DNA from: Monodelphis domestica
Lineage: Eukaryota; Chordata; Mammalia; Didelphimorphia; Didelphidae
Reading direction: 5' to 3'
DNA: 64,000 nt
Assembly (NCBI RefSeq): GCF_027887165.1
Contig: NC_077227.1
Location: 63,368,607-63,432,606 of the forward strand
The notes below the pieces were generated by a model. The model saw only the letters and a list, made by a program, of their open reading frames with translations. It was not told the DNA's origin and made no database searches. Shown piece by piece: positions 47,970 to 59,871 of this stretch. Every line of letters starts with the position of its first letter. The stretch's first letter is position 1. Made by a program: the position numbers and the translations under genes.

Positions 47970-48880
47970 TTATCTTATTCAGTTCAGTGCATTATTCCAG
48001 CCAGATCTTCCTTTTGGTTATAATGTCATCTCACTTATTAGCTATAACTTAACATGTACAAAAATGAAACTCATGTTGTCTTCATAAACTTCCATTCTTT
48101 CATACTTATTTCTGTGGACTCCACACCACTGTTTTCCGATTTATTCCCAGAATCAAGCTAAACTCTTTCTTCTCTTTCACATGGATTTTTTCTTCTTCTC
48201 CCTGCCCTCCCCAAGGCCAATCATTCTGGTAGGTCTTGTTGATTCTACTTTCACAATAGCTTTCATTTATATTCCCTTCAATCCACTTATATAGAACTAC
48301 CCTCCACCTCAGCCCCCAATCTTACTTCAGGTCCACATCATTTCTTGCCTGGACTACTGTGATCATTTCCTAAGTAGTGTTCTTGCTTTTATTCATTCAT
48401 TCATTCATTCATTCATTCACTCATTCATTCATTCATTCATTTATTTGTTGTTTGTTTATTTAATGACTCTTCAAACTATTCTCCTTACAGCTGTTAAAAT
48501 AATCTTCCTTAGACACAAGTCATGACTTGGATCAAAAACCATCCAATCCCTCTAGGATAAGATGCAAGCTTTTTACACTGGCATTCTAATGGCCTTTTCT
48601 CAGTCTTTATACTTGACCTCTGCAATTTCTGACACTATCTATGAGCCCTCTTCTTGCTTCTTATCTCTAGATTTTTGTGACACTGTTCTCTCCTGGTTTT
48701 CCTCCTACATTTCTGCTCCTTCTCAAGCTCCTTTATTGGATCTTTATCCAGAACATTTTTCCTAAACATGATACTCTCCAGGATTCTGTTCTAGTCCCTC
48801 TTCTCTTTTCCCTCTGTACTATTTCACTTGATAATCTCATCAGCTCCTGCAGATTCAGTTATCATAGATCCTTGGGTTTA
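47970..48880 (+). mobile_element. CR1/L2-clade LINE remnant
   Basis: Plus-strand C/T-rich LINE sequence with known blocks: ttgcctggactactgtgatc, tttttgtgacactgttctct, tctcctggttttcctcctac, and a stretch reading DSVLVPLLFSLCT, like the RT motif GS(V/I)LGPLLF. Interrupted by an ATTC array. Confidence 0.6.
48391..48442 (+). repeat. (ATTC)n tetranucleotide repeat
   Basis: About 13 units of ATTC with one ACTC variant. Confidence 0.95.
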
Positions 48881-48884
48881 GTGG

Positions 48885-48965
48885 TTAAGAAGGCCTGTGT
48901 TCAAGTTCTGCTTCTAACACTAGCTTTGTCACCCTGAGCAATTCACTTGAACTTGACTCCCCAAG
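48885..48965 (+). mobile_element. CORE-SINE fragment
   Basis: Plus-strand head and CORE piece: ttagtggttaagaaggcctg and gcttctaacactagctttgt, then caccctgagcaattcacttg. Confidence 0.6.
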
Positions 48966-49076
48966 ACTTACCCAACTGAGTCATAGATGAATTGGGATCT
49001 TTATTGATAGAGAAAGTTCCCATTCTGATAAAATCATAGATCTTTCTAGATCCTGTAACACAGAGCTCTTAAAGTA

Positions 49077-49806
49077 CTCGCATACCTTGGAGATATTGCA
49101 GGTTTGATTTAAGATCATTGCAATAAAGCAAATGCCACAATAAATCTAGTCACATGGATTTTTTTGTTTCCCTTTGCATATAAAAGTTATGTTTACATTA
49201 TACTGTAGTCTATTAAGTTTGCAATAGTATCATGCCTAAAATATGCATACCTCAGTTACATTTTTTTTTGTTTTTGCTAAAAAATGCTAACCATCATCTG
49301 AACCTTCAGGGAGTCATAATCTTTGTGAATGGAGGCTCTTGCCTCCTTGTTGATGGTGGCTAACTGCTCAGGGTGGTAATTGCTGAAGGTTGGGATGATG
49401 GTAATTTAATAAAATAAGAAAATGAAATTGCTGCATTGATTGACTCTTCATTTCATTTGGTATACTTAGAGGCTATTGTAGGATTTTTAATTGGCCTAGT
49501 TTCAATATTGTTGTGTCTCAGGGACACAGAGGAAAAGGAGAGTTGGGGAACAGCCAGTCACTGCAGCATTTAGAACACAAACAGCATTTATCAGTTCAAT
49601 TTATTGTCTACCATCAAAGATAACTAATCACAGACCACTATAAGAGATATAATAATAATGTGACCAAAAATGTGACACAAAGGCATGATGTTGGAACATG
49701 CTGTTGGAAAAATGTTGATAGACTGGCTCAGTACAGAGTTGCCATAAATCCTTGATTTGTAAAAAAATTGTAATATTTTCTAAGAGCAGTAAAACAAGGC
49801 CTGCCT
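49077..49806 (-). mobile_element. Tigger1-type DNA transposon, internally deleted
   Basis: Both ends of Tigger1 (pogo/TcMar group) are recognisable. The left end reads GCATACCTTGGAGATATTGC, then tataaaagttatgtttaca and gctaaaaaatgctaaccatc. The right part reads ttggcctagtttcaatattg, ttgtgtctcagggacacaga, catgctgttggaaaaatg, and ends aaaacaaggcctgcc. The transposase coding region of about 1.6 kb is missing; the join lies near ttgactcttcatttcatttg and acttagaggctattgtagga, where the two conserved blocks meet. Length is about 730 bases against about 2.4 kb for the full element. The copy is immobile by itself. Orientation follows the usual transposase direction. Confidence 0.9.
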
Positions 49807-49879
49807 ATATTATAGTTCAAATATGGAGGTTCTACTATCCTTGAGGATAAGAAGAGACAGCAATAAAAAGTCTTACATA

Positions 49880-50056
49880 GAGGGCAAGTAGATTGAGAGC
49901 TAGACCTATAGATAGGAGGTCCTGGGTTCAAATATGGCTTCAGACACTTTCTAATGGTGTGACCCTGGGTGGGTCACTTAACCCCAGTTGCCATTCTTTT
50001 GTCTTGGAACCAATATACAGTATGGGTTCTAAGATAGAAGATAAAAGAGTTAAAAA
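49880..50056 (+). mobile_element. WSINE1-type marsupial SINE
   Basis: Plus-strand, moderately diverged. Flanks aaagtcttacata (before) and aaagttttacata (after) form a one-mismatch duplication. It begins 73 bases after the Tigger1 derivative. Confidence 0.87.
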
Positions 50057-52476
50057 AAAGTTTTACATATCTGCTTCCTTTCATATTTGCTTGTCACATA
50101 TCTTCCAACTTTATTTAGAGATTTTTTTGGAGGCTTTGGCATTGATGGGTCTCATGTAAAACTTTCTGTTCAGCTCTACTTGCTTTTTGCTCTTTTGTGA
50201 GGCATCAGAACTCTTAATTTTTTTTTATCCTTCCCAGGTTTCTCAAGTCACATTTTATTCAAAATCAGGATTGCCCTTGATTTCCAGGTTGAAAATCAAA
50301 TGCTTCTTGGATTAGGTGATTTCAGGTGCCTTTAGCCTCACTTTTGACCTCTAAAGCATTCCCCAGGAAATAATACTAATATAAGAGTTTGTGTTTTTAC
50401 TTTTCTCTTTTTTATTTTTAGCATCAGCAGTATTTTTATATAGAGTGTGTTGGATCTGTAGTAACTAAACGTATGTCATCTTTTCTTTATTATTTCTTAA
50501 ATTTGTTAAAATTTCTTAAATTCATTAAAATTTTCATTTAGTTTGATCTTTATGCAAACTAGTCAGTAATTTGACTAAACAGATTGTTGATTCTGAAATT
50601 ACTGCTACACCAATAACCATTTTTTAATTAAAATAGTCAGCTTCTTTGTAATAATGTTTGCTTGCTCTTTTTGAAACTATTTTTGAAGAAAGTATTTGTA
50701 ATATCAGGGTGTAAGATTTCTGAGTGAGTGGTCAGCAAGCCTTTGGACTCTCATCTTTCTTAATCTTTATATTTTTCAGCATTTTTCACTGGTCTCCTTG
50801 GTGCTCATCTTTTCTTGGAAACCACTGAGTATTACAATATATGTTGACTTATTTTGTAGAATCTAGCCAAGTTATTTGTAAAATTTTACTCCTTGTTTCC
50901 TCTACTGCTATAGATTTTGGTTCTAACACTACAACTTTTTCCCTGGTGATGCTCTTCCCTATGCTTTTCATGAGTACTGTCAAAGCAACATGACCAAATA
51001 TCCCATGGCATGTTTCTTGTTGATGTGGAATACAAAGTGATACCAATTTTCTCAATTATTTTATTATCTGAGAATTTGTGATCTATCTTGACTTTTAATT
51101 TTATTTATAATGAAATCATCTGTTTCCTCTTTAGCTATCTATCTGGCTCAGTTCCTCTAGAGTGTATCTACTTAGGAAATCTTTATTTAGACTAATGACA
51201 GTCAAAGTAATGTTTATAGATAAAATAAAACTATGATTCTTGGCAGCCACTGCCCCTTATGTCTTATCACCCTAACTGAAAAAATGAGGGGAGCTTGCTT
51301 GATGGTGAGGGACATTTTTGTGTTCTTTATTCCGTTCTTCTTTGGTCATGGCTAAAGAAATCATTATCTAATACTCGATGTTTTGAGTTTTTTTTAATTT
51401 AATTTTTTTTTATTTAACAGATACTTCCCAAGAAATGATCAAGCAAATCCTTTTTAAAAGAATGTGCAAGGAAGTAGACTGTTGATGAGTAACAGAAAGG
51501 GAAGAGTGTGTCCTTAAACTTTGATAATAACTTGTCAACATTATATTTGACTTGAGTTTTGTATCAACCATCTGCTAATAATAATTTCTGTACTTGGGTA
51601 GTCTATGCTTTGGCAGCAAAATACAGTCTATAGCCAGCATTGTCCGTCCATGAACACTTTCCAGCTTGGTAGAGCCTGTAAGAGCTCATGTTCTGCTGGC
51701 ACATTGAGTGTGGCTTTGACAAAGGAAGAAGGGAGGGGGAAATAGTAAAAGAATGAAGGAAGGAATGAAAGGAGGAAGAAAGGAGGACATCTATTAAGTG
51801 CTTACTATGTGCCAAGTCCTAGGGATACAAATATAAGGAAGAATATAGATCTTGCCCTCAAGGAGCTTACACTGCAATGGGGAAAGCCAACATACAAAAG
51901 GGAATTGAAAAAAGATGAGGATGAAAGTACCTATTTAATAAGGATTTGATTATACACTCTACTTTATAAATATATGCAGCAATACTTCTGGATCAGGACT
52001 TATTGAGCTTAATATGAATGCTCCCTGGCCTAAATGAATGCCATAAATATTAATGAGATAAACTGCTTTAAGTGTTTGGAAACAGAATTTGTCACGTCAA
52101 TATTAAAGCAGGCTTGTCCCTAATTTATATTATGTATAAGAAGAATTTGGATAATTTTGATTTTGTGTTTTGCTGACTATAGATTAGTTTTAATATCTAG
52201 AAACACAAATATTATCTAAACACTGGTCATTGATTATTATTTGAAATGTATTTTATGTATCAAAATGGTTTTTATTCAGTGTGTTTTCTTTTATAGAAAA
52301 CATTGAGGTAACTTATAATCTTATCAGTTATTGACTTTAGTACATTTTAATGGCATATTTTCAGATTTGGAGGAAAGAAAGGTCTTTAGGTCTTCTATTA
52401 CTTGAAAATTCAAGTTAAATGCTACCATTAAATCTTCAAAATTAGACATGAATATTCTTTTCTATTTTTTCTTGAG

Positions 52477-52693
52477 GTTATTATCGTACTGAGAGAGATA
52501 AAGGGACACAGTATGAACTCTTTTTTAAGAAGGCAGACCTCATGGAATACAGGCATGTCACTTTGTTCCGACCCTTTGGACCTCTTATGAAAGTAAAGAG
52601 TGAAACAATTGACATTACTAAATCAGTTATTAATATCATCGTACCTCTTGCTGGAAGGACAGAGGCATTTGCACAGTTCATGCAGAACTTCAG
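52477..52693 (+). CDS. CSGALNACT2: CSGALNACT2 exon 3
   Basis: 217 bases, acceptor ttcttgag, donor gtaact. Encodes residues 221-293 (split codons at both ends): [20 protein letters not shown] through [19 protein letters not shown] and on to AFAQFMQNF. This is the start of the chondroitin GalNAc-transferase fold. It differs from human at a few positions (for example [20 protein letters not shown]). Confidence 0.97.
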
Positions 52694-52977
52694 GTAACTA
52701 TGTTAGGATTTTAAAGAATTCAGATAGTTGTCTTCTAAGGAAACTTCATATTTTACCTTTTTTTTCTGCTTTGGCAGTATGACTTGAATTCTCAGAATAT
52801 TTTTGTGACTGACTTATACCTATTTATAGTATTTGAATAATAAAACTAATAATTTTGCATACAATGGAATCAGATTCTTGCCTCAAAAACCAAGTTTGTT
52901 TTAGTTACCATCACTTGAAGCTCAGTTCATTTTCTTAATGAGATTGGGATTTATTTTCATTCTGATTTTGTTTTTAG

Positions 52978-53079
52978 GGATGTATGTATTCTTCAAGATA
53001 AGAGGATTCACCTTACAGTGGTATATTTTGGTGAAGAAGGACTATCCAAAGTCAAGATCATCTTAGAATCAGTTTCTCG
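52978..53079 (+). CDS. CSGALNACT2: CSGALNACT2 exon 4
   Basis: 102 bases, acceptor tttttag, donor gtaagc, after a short 284-base intron. Residues 293-327: [20 protein letters not shown], then [13 protein letters not shown], ending in a split arginine codon. The sequence RLTVV/HLTVV-like strand is typical of the nucleotide-sugar-binding half of the domain. Confidence 0.96.
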
Positions 53080-53307
53080 GTAAGCAAGTCAATAAATAAA
53101 GCCATTCATATATGAAAGTTTGCTTATTTTTAAATTCTCTTGGTTATAATTTTTCCCCTTCAGTCCAAGCAGTAGTTCATATCTAAATAATAGTTATTCC
53201 TTTGATTTTCTTGTGTATCTTTTTCTTCTCACTTATCTTGGTTTTTAATACTTTCTTAACTATTTTTGTTGTATCCATACAAATATGAAGATAGGAGAAA
53301 ATTATCT

Positions 53308-53499
53308 TTTTTTTAAAACCCTTACCTTTTATCTTAGACTTGACACTAAATATTGATTCCAAGGCAGAAGAGTGGTAGAGCTAAACAACAGGGTGTAAGT
53401 GACTTTCCCAGGATCATACAACTAGAAAGTATCTGAGGTCAGATTTGAATCCAGGGCCCTCCCAGCCTGACTATCTACTGAGTGACCTTCATGCCCTCA
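53308..53499 (-). mobile_element. WSINE1-type marsupial SINE
   Basis: Minus-strand, diverged. Imperfect flanks (gagaaaattatctttt before, aagaaatgatctttg after). Confidence 0.86.
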
Positions 53500-53559
53500 A
53501 GAAATGATCTTTGATAGAATAACTAGAAGTTTTTAGAAACTGTCTACCCTTCCTTGACT

Positions 53560-54190
53560 CCTATTATAGTGTACTCTTTGAGTTCTCTTTTCTACCTGAT
53601 GGTCTTTTCTTTCTCCTTTCTCCTAAATATGATTTTCCACAAGATGCTCCCTGTCAGCTGAATGCTTTTTCTCTCTTAGAGATCTCATCTATTTCCACAT
53701 TCTCAGCTCATCTTTGTGAACTTTCCCTTCCTTAATTGCCATGCCAGAATTCTCTCCCTGCCTTTGGTGTCCTCATTCCCAAATAATCACTCAGTATTTC
53801 CACCTACATTTCCCATTTGTCCTTGAAATTCAGCATGTTTAAAACTTGTCTTCATTCTCCACAATTTCTATAGCAGCTTCTCTTCCTAACTTTTCTCTCT
53901 TATTTAATCCTCTCATTTCTCCAAGAATTGGGCATCAATCCTGTTTGACTTCTTTCTCAGTACCTCATATTCCATTCCCACTGCCCCTGCTCACATTCAG
54001 GGCCATCTGTCATTAGGCTTGGACCATTGCCCAAGTTCCTAACCTTTTTCCCCCCAAATTGTGGTCAGATCAGTCATCCTGAAGCACCACTTGAATATTC
54101 AACTGATAAGACTGAAATTCTCAGAACTTCAGTGGTTCCCAGTTGCCCAAGTTGACCCTTGTCTACCTTTCTAGTTCCATTATTCCCCAA
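53560..54190 (+). mobile_element. CR1/L2-clade LINE remnant
   Basis: Plus-strand C/T-rich blocks of the same family as 47970-48880 (gaaattcagcatgtttaaaa, ggatcagatcagtcatcctg-like segment, cttcagtggttcccagttgc). Confidence 0.5.
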
Positions 54191-54710
54191 TAAGTAGCAG
54201 TTCTTATTTTTTGTGTGCCACCCTTTGGGCAGTCTGGTGAAGCTTAGGGACCTCCTTCTAAGACTATTGTTGGTTGTCTATATTTATAGATGAAGACAAT
54301 GATCAATTGTATTTAGAGGTCAGTGAAAACCAAACTGTCATTTTCCCGTTTGTTCAAGTTCATGGATCTCCTAAGAGGTCTCTCCATCCCTAGTCATGGC
54401 TCTTCACTCTGTAGGAACTCATTGCTCCAACCAGACTGGTCTACTCAATGCTTTGGAATAAACTTTTTTTTTTTTGGAATGGCCTCACTTTCTGACTTAA
54501 AATCAATTTTAACCCTCTAAGTAGCACTTAATCCCTCCTCTTTGGTCTCTGAAATCTTAATGGATCACTCTATCCCCAAATTATCCCTCCTTTCTCTGAA
54601 TTTATAAAATCTATACTCTTTATCACTCATTTGGCATTATTGTTTTATTGTTTAACATTACAGTTATTTCCTTAATAGTTATAAACCTTGTTTCCCCAAT
54701 TTGGTTTATA

Positions 54711-54870
54711 TTTTAAAACCCTTATCTTCCATCTCAAAATCAATAAGGCAGATGAGGAGTAAGGACTAGGTAATGGGGGTTATGTGACTTGCCCTGGGTC
54801 ACACAGCCAGGAAGTGTTTATGGCTAGGCTTCCTTTCTCCATTTCTAACTCTCCTCCTACCTGCCCCCTT
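54711..54870 (-). mobile_element. WSINE1-type SINE, shortened
   Basis: Minus-strand copy whose head end is rearranged or replaced after about 54815. CCCCAATTT occurs on both sides (54694 and 54871), consistent with a target duplication. Confidence 0.8.
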
Positions 54871-55119
54871 CCCCAATTTTATATTAGGCAATTGCAATTT
54901 AGGAACTTCTTTGCATATCTCACAGTGTATATGATTTGTCATAATGTAGGTATACTCATTTAGGGGAAACTAGGTATTCTCTTTCTACTACTCACTTGCT
55001 TTTTGCCACTCAATCAACATTATTTAAAAATAGTATTTCTTTTAAAAAATTGCTTTGGGAAGTTGTATTATAATTTTTTTAAAGAATTATATATTCTTTT
55101 GTGTCTGTTTTCCTTTTAG

Positions 55120-55298
55120 TGAAGCTAATTTTCACAATTACACATTGATTTCATTGAATGAAGAATTTAATCGTGGCCGAGGACTCGATGTGGGTGCGAG
55201 AGCTTGGGACAAGGGAGAGGTCTTGATGTTTTTCTGTGATGTCGATATATATTTCTCAGCAGAGTTTCTTAACAGTTGCCGATTAAATGCTGAACCAG
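55120..55298 (+). CDS. CSGALNACT2: CSGALNACT2 exon 5 with the DXD motif
   Basis: 179 bases, acceptor ccttttag, donor gtatgt. Residues 327-387. Contains NYT (333-335, possible glycosylation site), [14 protein letters not shown] and then [16 protein letters not shown] at 367-369 is the DXD motif that binds the metal and UDP-GalNAc, the key catalytic signature. Almost identical to human over this stretch. Confidence 0.98.
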
Positions 55299-55619
55299 GT
55301 ATGTAAAAGCTTAGTAAATTTTATTTTAAATTTCAGAGTATCCACATGTTTTGAATCAACTGAATTTTTTCATATAGGGAAATTTATAACTGAAATATTT
55401 AGTTTTGTATGGAGTTCATAATAATGTAGTTGCTTAAACTGTTGAAGTGAAATGTGCAGGACAACTAGAAAAACAGAAACGTGATAGATGGGTGTGCTCC
55501 AAGCTGAAACCTGTAGTCAAATCATGGAGGGAATAGGAAAAGGGCTTTGTCATATGGCTAATGGCTGTGCAAGAGAGAACAAAAGAAGACAGAGGTTGTG
55601 GGGATCTCACTTTTCTCTT

Positions 55620-56250
55620 CATTAAAAAATAGTCAGCATCTACTATGTGTTAGACATCCTGCCTGAAGGACAGGTATGAAGAAAAGCAAAAAACAATTCC
55701 TCTTCTCAAGGAGCTCACAAGCTCATGAAAGACCACATGGAAACCATTCTGAATCGATGAGATCACTGGCGGGAGGCTCTGAGGAAAGGCAGTAAGACTG
55801 TACTAACAATGATGATGCTGGTGATAGCTAGAATTTCTAGAGCACCTACACGTACCAGTGTCTTTTAAGTGCTTGATCAGTATGATTTTATTTGATGGCC
55901 AAAAGAGCCCTGGGAGGTAGGTGCTGTCATGATCCCCATTTTACTATAGAGGAAGCCGAGGAAAGCAGCTAGGAAGTGTCAGACCAGATTGTAACTTGGA
56001 TCTTCCTGACTCTGGACTCAGCCCTCCATGGGCAGAGAGCACATTTGTTGTTGGTAAGACTTTATCCTGAGCTGATTAACGTGCATTTGGTTAGCACATA
56101 TGTTCCAGGCACAACACTCGGTGCTGCAGATAGAAAGATAAAAACCAACCGAGCGCTGACCTTGAGGCACTTTCATTCTGTCAGGAGGAACACGGCTTTT
56201 ATTGCGTAAATACCAGCTGTGGACACAGGACCCACCGAGATCTTTGGGGA
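55620..56250. mobile_element. Series of MIR and L2/CORE-SINE tail fossils
   Basis: 55640-55760 has gtcagcatctactatgtgtt and caaggagctcacaagct. 55830-56030 is a minus-strand MIR (gtgctgtcatgatccccatt). 56085-56215 is another tail of the 55640 type. Confidence 0.6.
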
Positions 56251-56299
56251 GGCTCGGAATGCCCAGCTAGATTAGTGAGCATTGTTTCAGGCAGGACGG

Positions 56300-56910
56300 G
56301 CAGACCGCGTATGCAAAGGCAGAAACAAGAAGTGTTGTGTTGTGGGAGAGTGAGGGATAGTAAGCCCAGAAGAGCTGGCTCCTTAAGGATGTGAGGAGAA
56401 ATAATGGAAATGCCTGGAAAGAGAGGACAAGGGGGTGAGAGGTGTTGGGCATCGAGCCTGATGCCTTTGTTCTACAGATGAGAAAACCTGGGCTCCTAGA
56501 GTGAGTGCGGAAGGCAGGCTTGGAAGCCTCGTCATCCAGACACCAATCCATCACTGTAGCTACTCTACTGCATGGGCTTTGAGTCACAGCATCAGGCTGG
56601 TGTTTGATTTCAGTGGTATTGGGGGGCCCTTCAGAGCTCTTTGAGTGGGCAGTGACAGGGTCAGTCTTTGGATTTAGGAACATTTAGGAGTAATTTAGGA
56701 GGGTGGGTAGTAATGAGGAGAGACTTAAGAAGGAGAGAGCAGTTAGATGGTTGTTTCAATATTCCAGGGAAAAGAAGGTAAGGCCTGAAGGAAGATGTTG
56801 GTCAGGTAAATGTAGAGAATGGGGTAAGTGTGAAGACTTGGCAACTGATTGGATCCATAAGAGTAAAAGAGGGCTGAGCATAAAACCTTGTGTTATGCCA
56901 TAGTCAGGGA
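56300..56910 (+). mobile_element. Old LINE-like block (L2/CR1 group suspected)
   Basis: G/A-rich sequence with blocks common to an ancient mammalian LINE family: gagtgggcagtgacagggtc, gacttaagaaggagagagc, tcaatattccagggaaaaga and gacttggcaactgattggat. Confidence 0.4.
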
Positions 56911-57049
56911 TTGGGATGTGGATAATGACGTCCCCCCTTACCCCCACTCTCACCCCATAAAAGGTGTTTTGGTCTCAAAAGTCATAGGGTTGTAAGTAGA
57001 ATAATAGTAGCCAATTGATAGTGCTTTTCCTTAAAAACCAAATATATAT

Positions 57050-58005
57050 ATATATTTTTTTTTAAATAATATTTTATTTGATCATTTCCAAGTATTATTC
57101 ATTAAAGACAAAGATCATTTTCTTTTCCTCCCCCCCACCCCCCATAGCTGATACGTGATTCCACTGGTTATCACATGTGTTCTTGATTCAAACCCATTTC
57201 CATGTTGTCAATATTTGCATTAGAGTGTTCGTTTAGAGTCTCTCCTCTGTCATGTCCCCTCAGCCACTGTAGTTGGGCAGTTGCTTTTCCTTGGTGTTTC
57301 CACTCCCATAGTTTATCCTTTGCTTATGAATGGTGTTTTTTTTCTCCTGGATCCCTGAAAGTTGTTCAGGGACATTACACCGCCCCTAATGGAGAAGTCC
57401 ATTACGTTCGATTATACCACAGTGTATTAGTCTCTGTGTACAATGTTCTCCTGGTTCTGCTCCTCTCGCTCTGCATCACTTCCTGGAAGTTGTTCCAGTC
57501 TCCATGGAATTCCTCCACTTTATTATTCCTTTTTGCACAATAGTATTCCATCACCAACATATACCACAATTTGTTCAGCCATTCCCCAATTGATGGGCAT
57601 CCCCTCGTTTTCCAGTTTTTGGCCACCACAAAGAGCGCAGCTATGAATATTCTTGTACAAGTCTTTTTCCCCATTATCTCTTTGGGGTACAGACCCAGCA
57701 GTGCTATGGCTGGGTCAAAGGGTAGATATTCTTTTGTCGCCCTTTGGGCATAGTTCCAAATAGCCCTAGAGAATGGTTGGATCAGTTCACAACTCCACCA
57801 GCAATGAATTAATGTCCCTACTTTGCCACATCCCCTCCAGCATTCACTACTTTCCTTTGCTGTTATGTTAGCCAATCTGCTAGGTGTGAGGTGATACCTC
57901 AGAGTTGTTTTTATTTGCATCTCTCTGATTATAAGAGATTTAGAACACTTCTTCATGTGCTTATTAATAGTTTTGATTTCTTTAACTGAAAACTGCCTAT
58001 CCATG
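57050..58005 (-). mobile_element. 5'-truncated, recent-looking L1 insertion
   Basis: Minus-strand L1 3' end: about 600 bases of ORF2 C-terminus, then a 340-base 3' UTR and an A-tail. The frame at 58004-57402 is open for 200 codons right up to the truncation and includes CWRGCGKVGTLIHCWW, GLYPKEIMGKK, GEWLNKLWYMLVMEYY and SERSRTRRTLYTE, the usual ORF2 tail. The 17-base duplication AAAAACCAAATATATAT flanks it at 57033-57049 and 58006-58022. The open frame and exact flanks suggest a young insertion. It is not a host gene. Confidence 0.93.
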
Positions 58006-58599
58006 AAAAACCAAATATATATTTTTAATTAGTGTGGGCTTTGGAGCAAGATATAGACAGGAGGAATATGTGTAGAGGAGTTACTTTGTCACTAGTTTTA
58101 AAATTTTCCGTGAGTATTATCATCTCTGGGCCTCTGTTTCTTCATCTTCCAGACAGCTAGGATAATATGTGCTTTGTCTATCTAACAAGTTGTTGTGAAG
58201 TTCAAATGATCAATTATATCAGCAGGTGCTTTGATGTCTGTAATGCACTATGCAAGTGTAAAATAGCTTGCATTTTTGCATATTAGATTTTCTTACCAAG
58301 AGATATATTTATACAACTTAATTTCCTTTCATGCTGTCATCTCAAGTCCTGCAAAGCCACTTAATGTCCAAAGATACTTTGGAATTCCTGTTGAAATAAG
58401 CATTTCAGATTCCCTTCTTTTCTATTTCATAGTTTCCATTAGGGAAATAGTAAAGCCTAACAATAGTTCTCTCTTTGTAATATTATTATTTGTCCTACAA
58501 ACAATAGTCCAACTTGCAAAGGTTTTTTTAAAAGATTTACTACTTTTGTTACTGTATGGTGCTTTTTAGGAATTAAGCAAAAATTTTTTTAAAATCTTA

Positions 58600-59520
58600 T
58601 TTTTGTTTTTAGCTTAAATATTTTCCCTTCAGTAATACATTATTTTTTTCCCCACTTACATGTGGAAATTTTTTTTTGGCATTCATTTATTAACATTTTG
58701 AGTTTCACATTTTCTCCTCTCTTTCCCCTTCCTTGAGACAGTAAGCAATTTGCTTTTGGTTATTCCTGTACTATCATACAAAACACATTCCATATTTCCA
58801 TGTCATGTTGTGGAAGAAGGAAGACACACACACACACACAGTAATAAAGTGAAGAGTAGTCTGCTTGGATCTGCATTTAGACTTCATCAGTTCTTTCTCT
58901 GGAAGCAGATGCCATATTTCATCATAAGCCCTTTGGGGTTGTCTTGGATCATTGTGTTGCTGAGAATAGCTAAGTCATCCACAGTTGTTCATCATACACT
59001 ATTGCTGTGTATAATATTCTCCAGATTCTGGTCACTTTACTCTGCATCAGTTCATGTAGGTCTTTCAAGTTTATTTCTGAAATCCTTCTGATCATCATTT
59101 CTTATAGCCCAATAGTGTTCCATCACAATTATATACCATAACTTGTCCCACCATTTCCCAGTTGATTGGGCATCCCCTCGGTTTCTACTTCTTTGCCACC
59201 ACAAGAAAAGCTGCTATAAATATTTTTGTACAAAGAAGTCCTTTTCTTCTTTTAAAAAAATCTCTTTGGAACACAGTTCTAGTAATGGTACTGGATCAAA
59301 GGGAATGCACAGTTTTTAGTCCTTTGGGCATACTTCTAAATTCTTCTTCAGAATAGTTGGGATCAGTTCACAACTTCATCAGCATTAGTGTCCCAATTTT
59401 TCCATATCTTCTCCAACATTTATAATTTTTTCTTTTCTGTCATATTAGCCAGTCTCCTGGTTCTGCTTATTTCACTCTGCGTCCATTCACATAGGTCTTT
59501 AGGAAATTTCTTTTTAAACA
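58600..59520 (-). mobile_element. Older L1/HAL1 3' region
   Basis: Minus-strand copy of the same 3' region as in the HAL1-like element and the young L1 (ttctctggaagcagatgcca; accatttcccagttgattgg; cagttcacaacttcatcagc). A CA run lies at 58826-58841. The block ctcctggttctgcttatttc near 59455 repeats a segment already seen at about 59020, so two fragments are joined here. Confidence 0.75.
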
Positions 59521-59540
59521 ATGCATTAACAACATTTTGA

Positions 59541-59610
59541 TAATTTTAGAACATTAGCCTGCTAAGTATCTGAGAGGTTAGCATTTTGTCAAAGTCTGAG
59601 GGGCCAAGGG
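59541..59610 (+). repeat. 70-base dispersed repeat, copy 1
   Basis: Shares tatctgaggaggttagcatt-like sequence (exactly: ctgagaggttagcatttt) and a following caaagtct and gggccaagg with 60955-61030 in intron 6. About 85 percent alike by eye. A TA array follows. Confidence 0.75.
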
Positions 59611-59615
59611 AGGGG

Positions 59616-59617
<2 letters not shown>

Positions 59618-59703
<86 letters not shown>

Positions 59704-59716
59704 CATACATATATCT
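59618..59716. repeat. (TA)n microsatellite
   Basis: About 95 bases of nearly pure TA, 155 bases upstream of exon 6. Any frames across it are artefacts. Confidence 0.97.
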
Positions 59717-59871
59717 GGGAAACTCCATTGCCTTGGATATTTTGCCAAACTATTCTTGAAGATTGTAATGTTAGAAAATTATTTAGCATGATGCTAGAAG
59801 GGATATTCATGAAGACATTTTTCTAATAAAACTTTTTTGATTTTCATAATTTAGATTTCTTTTATTCACAG

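Larger units (their letters stand above)
42326..52476 (+). other. CSGALNACT2: CSGALNACT2 intron 2 (10.2 kb)
   Basis: Contains a MIR-rich block, a CR1/L2-clade LINE piece, an ATTC array, a Tigger1 derivative and a SINE, listed separately. 43150-43280 is an L2/MIR-like 3' end with the palindrome AGTACTTAGTACT appearing twice. 43415-43600 belongs to the unnamed family shared with 10870 and 54205. About 51780-51900 is another old repeat tail (cctcaaggagcttacactgc). 44720-47960 and 50060-51770 hold nothing I can name. Confidence 0.7.
53080..55119 (+). other. CSGALNACT2: CSGALNACT2 intron 4
   Basis: Two minus-strand WSINE1-type SINEs, a CR1/L2-clade LINE piece (about 53560-54190) and an unnamed repeat (54205-54375), listed or cross-referenced separately. 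The remainder is unassigned. Confidence 0.75.
55299..59871 (+). other. CSGALNACT2: CSGALNACT2 intron 5 (4.6 kb)
   Basis: Contains old repeat tails at 55620-56250, a LINE-like block, two L1 pieces, a TA array and one copy of a 70-base repeat that is also found in intron 6. 58080-58270 looks like a degenerate MIR on the plus strand. 55300-55620 holds nothing recognisable. Confidence 0.75.

Noticed and set aside
50700-51060. Possible decayed coding sequence on the minus strand in intron 2
   Set aside because: A 68-codon frame without recognisable motifs. It may be an old repeat, but I cannot assign it.
57402-58004. A 200-codon frame that could be taken for a host gene
   Set aside because: It is the L1 ORF2 C-terminus in a truncated insertion with a 17-base target duplication.
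59546-59810. Two minus-strand frames of repeated IY residues
   Set aside because: Translation of the TA microsatellite.
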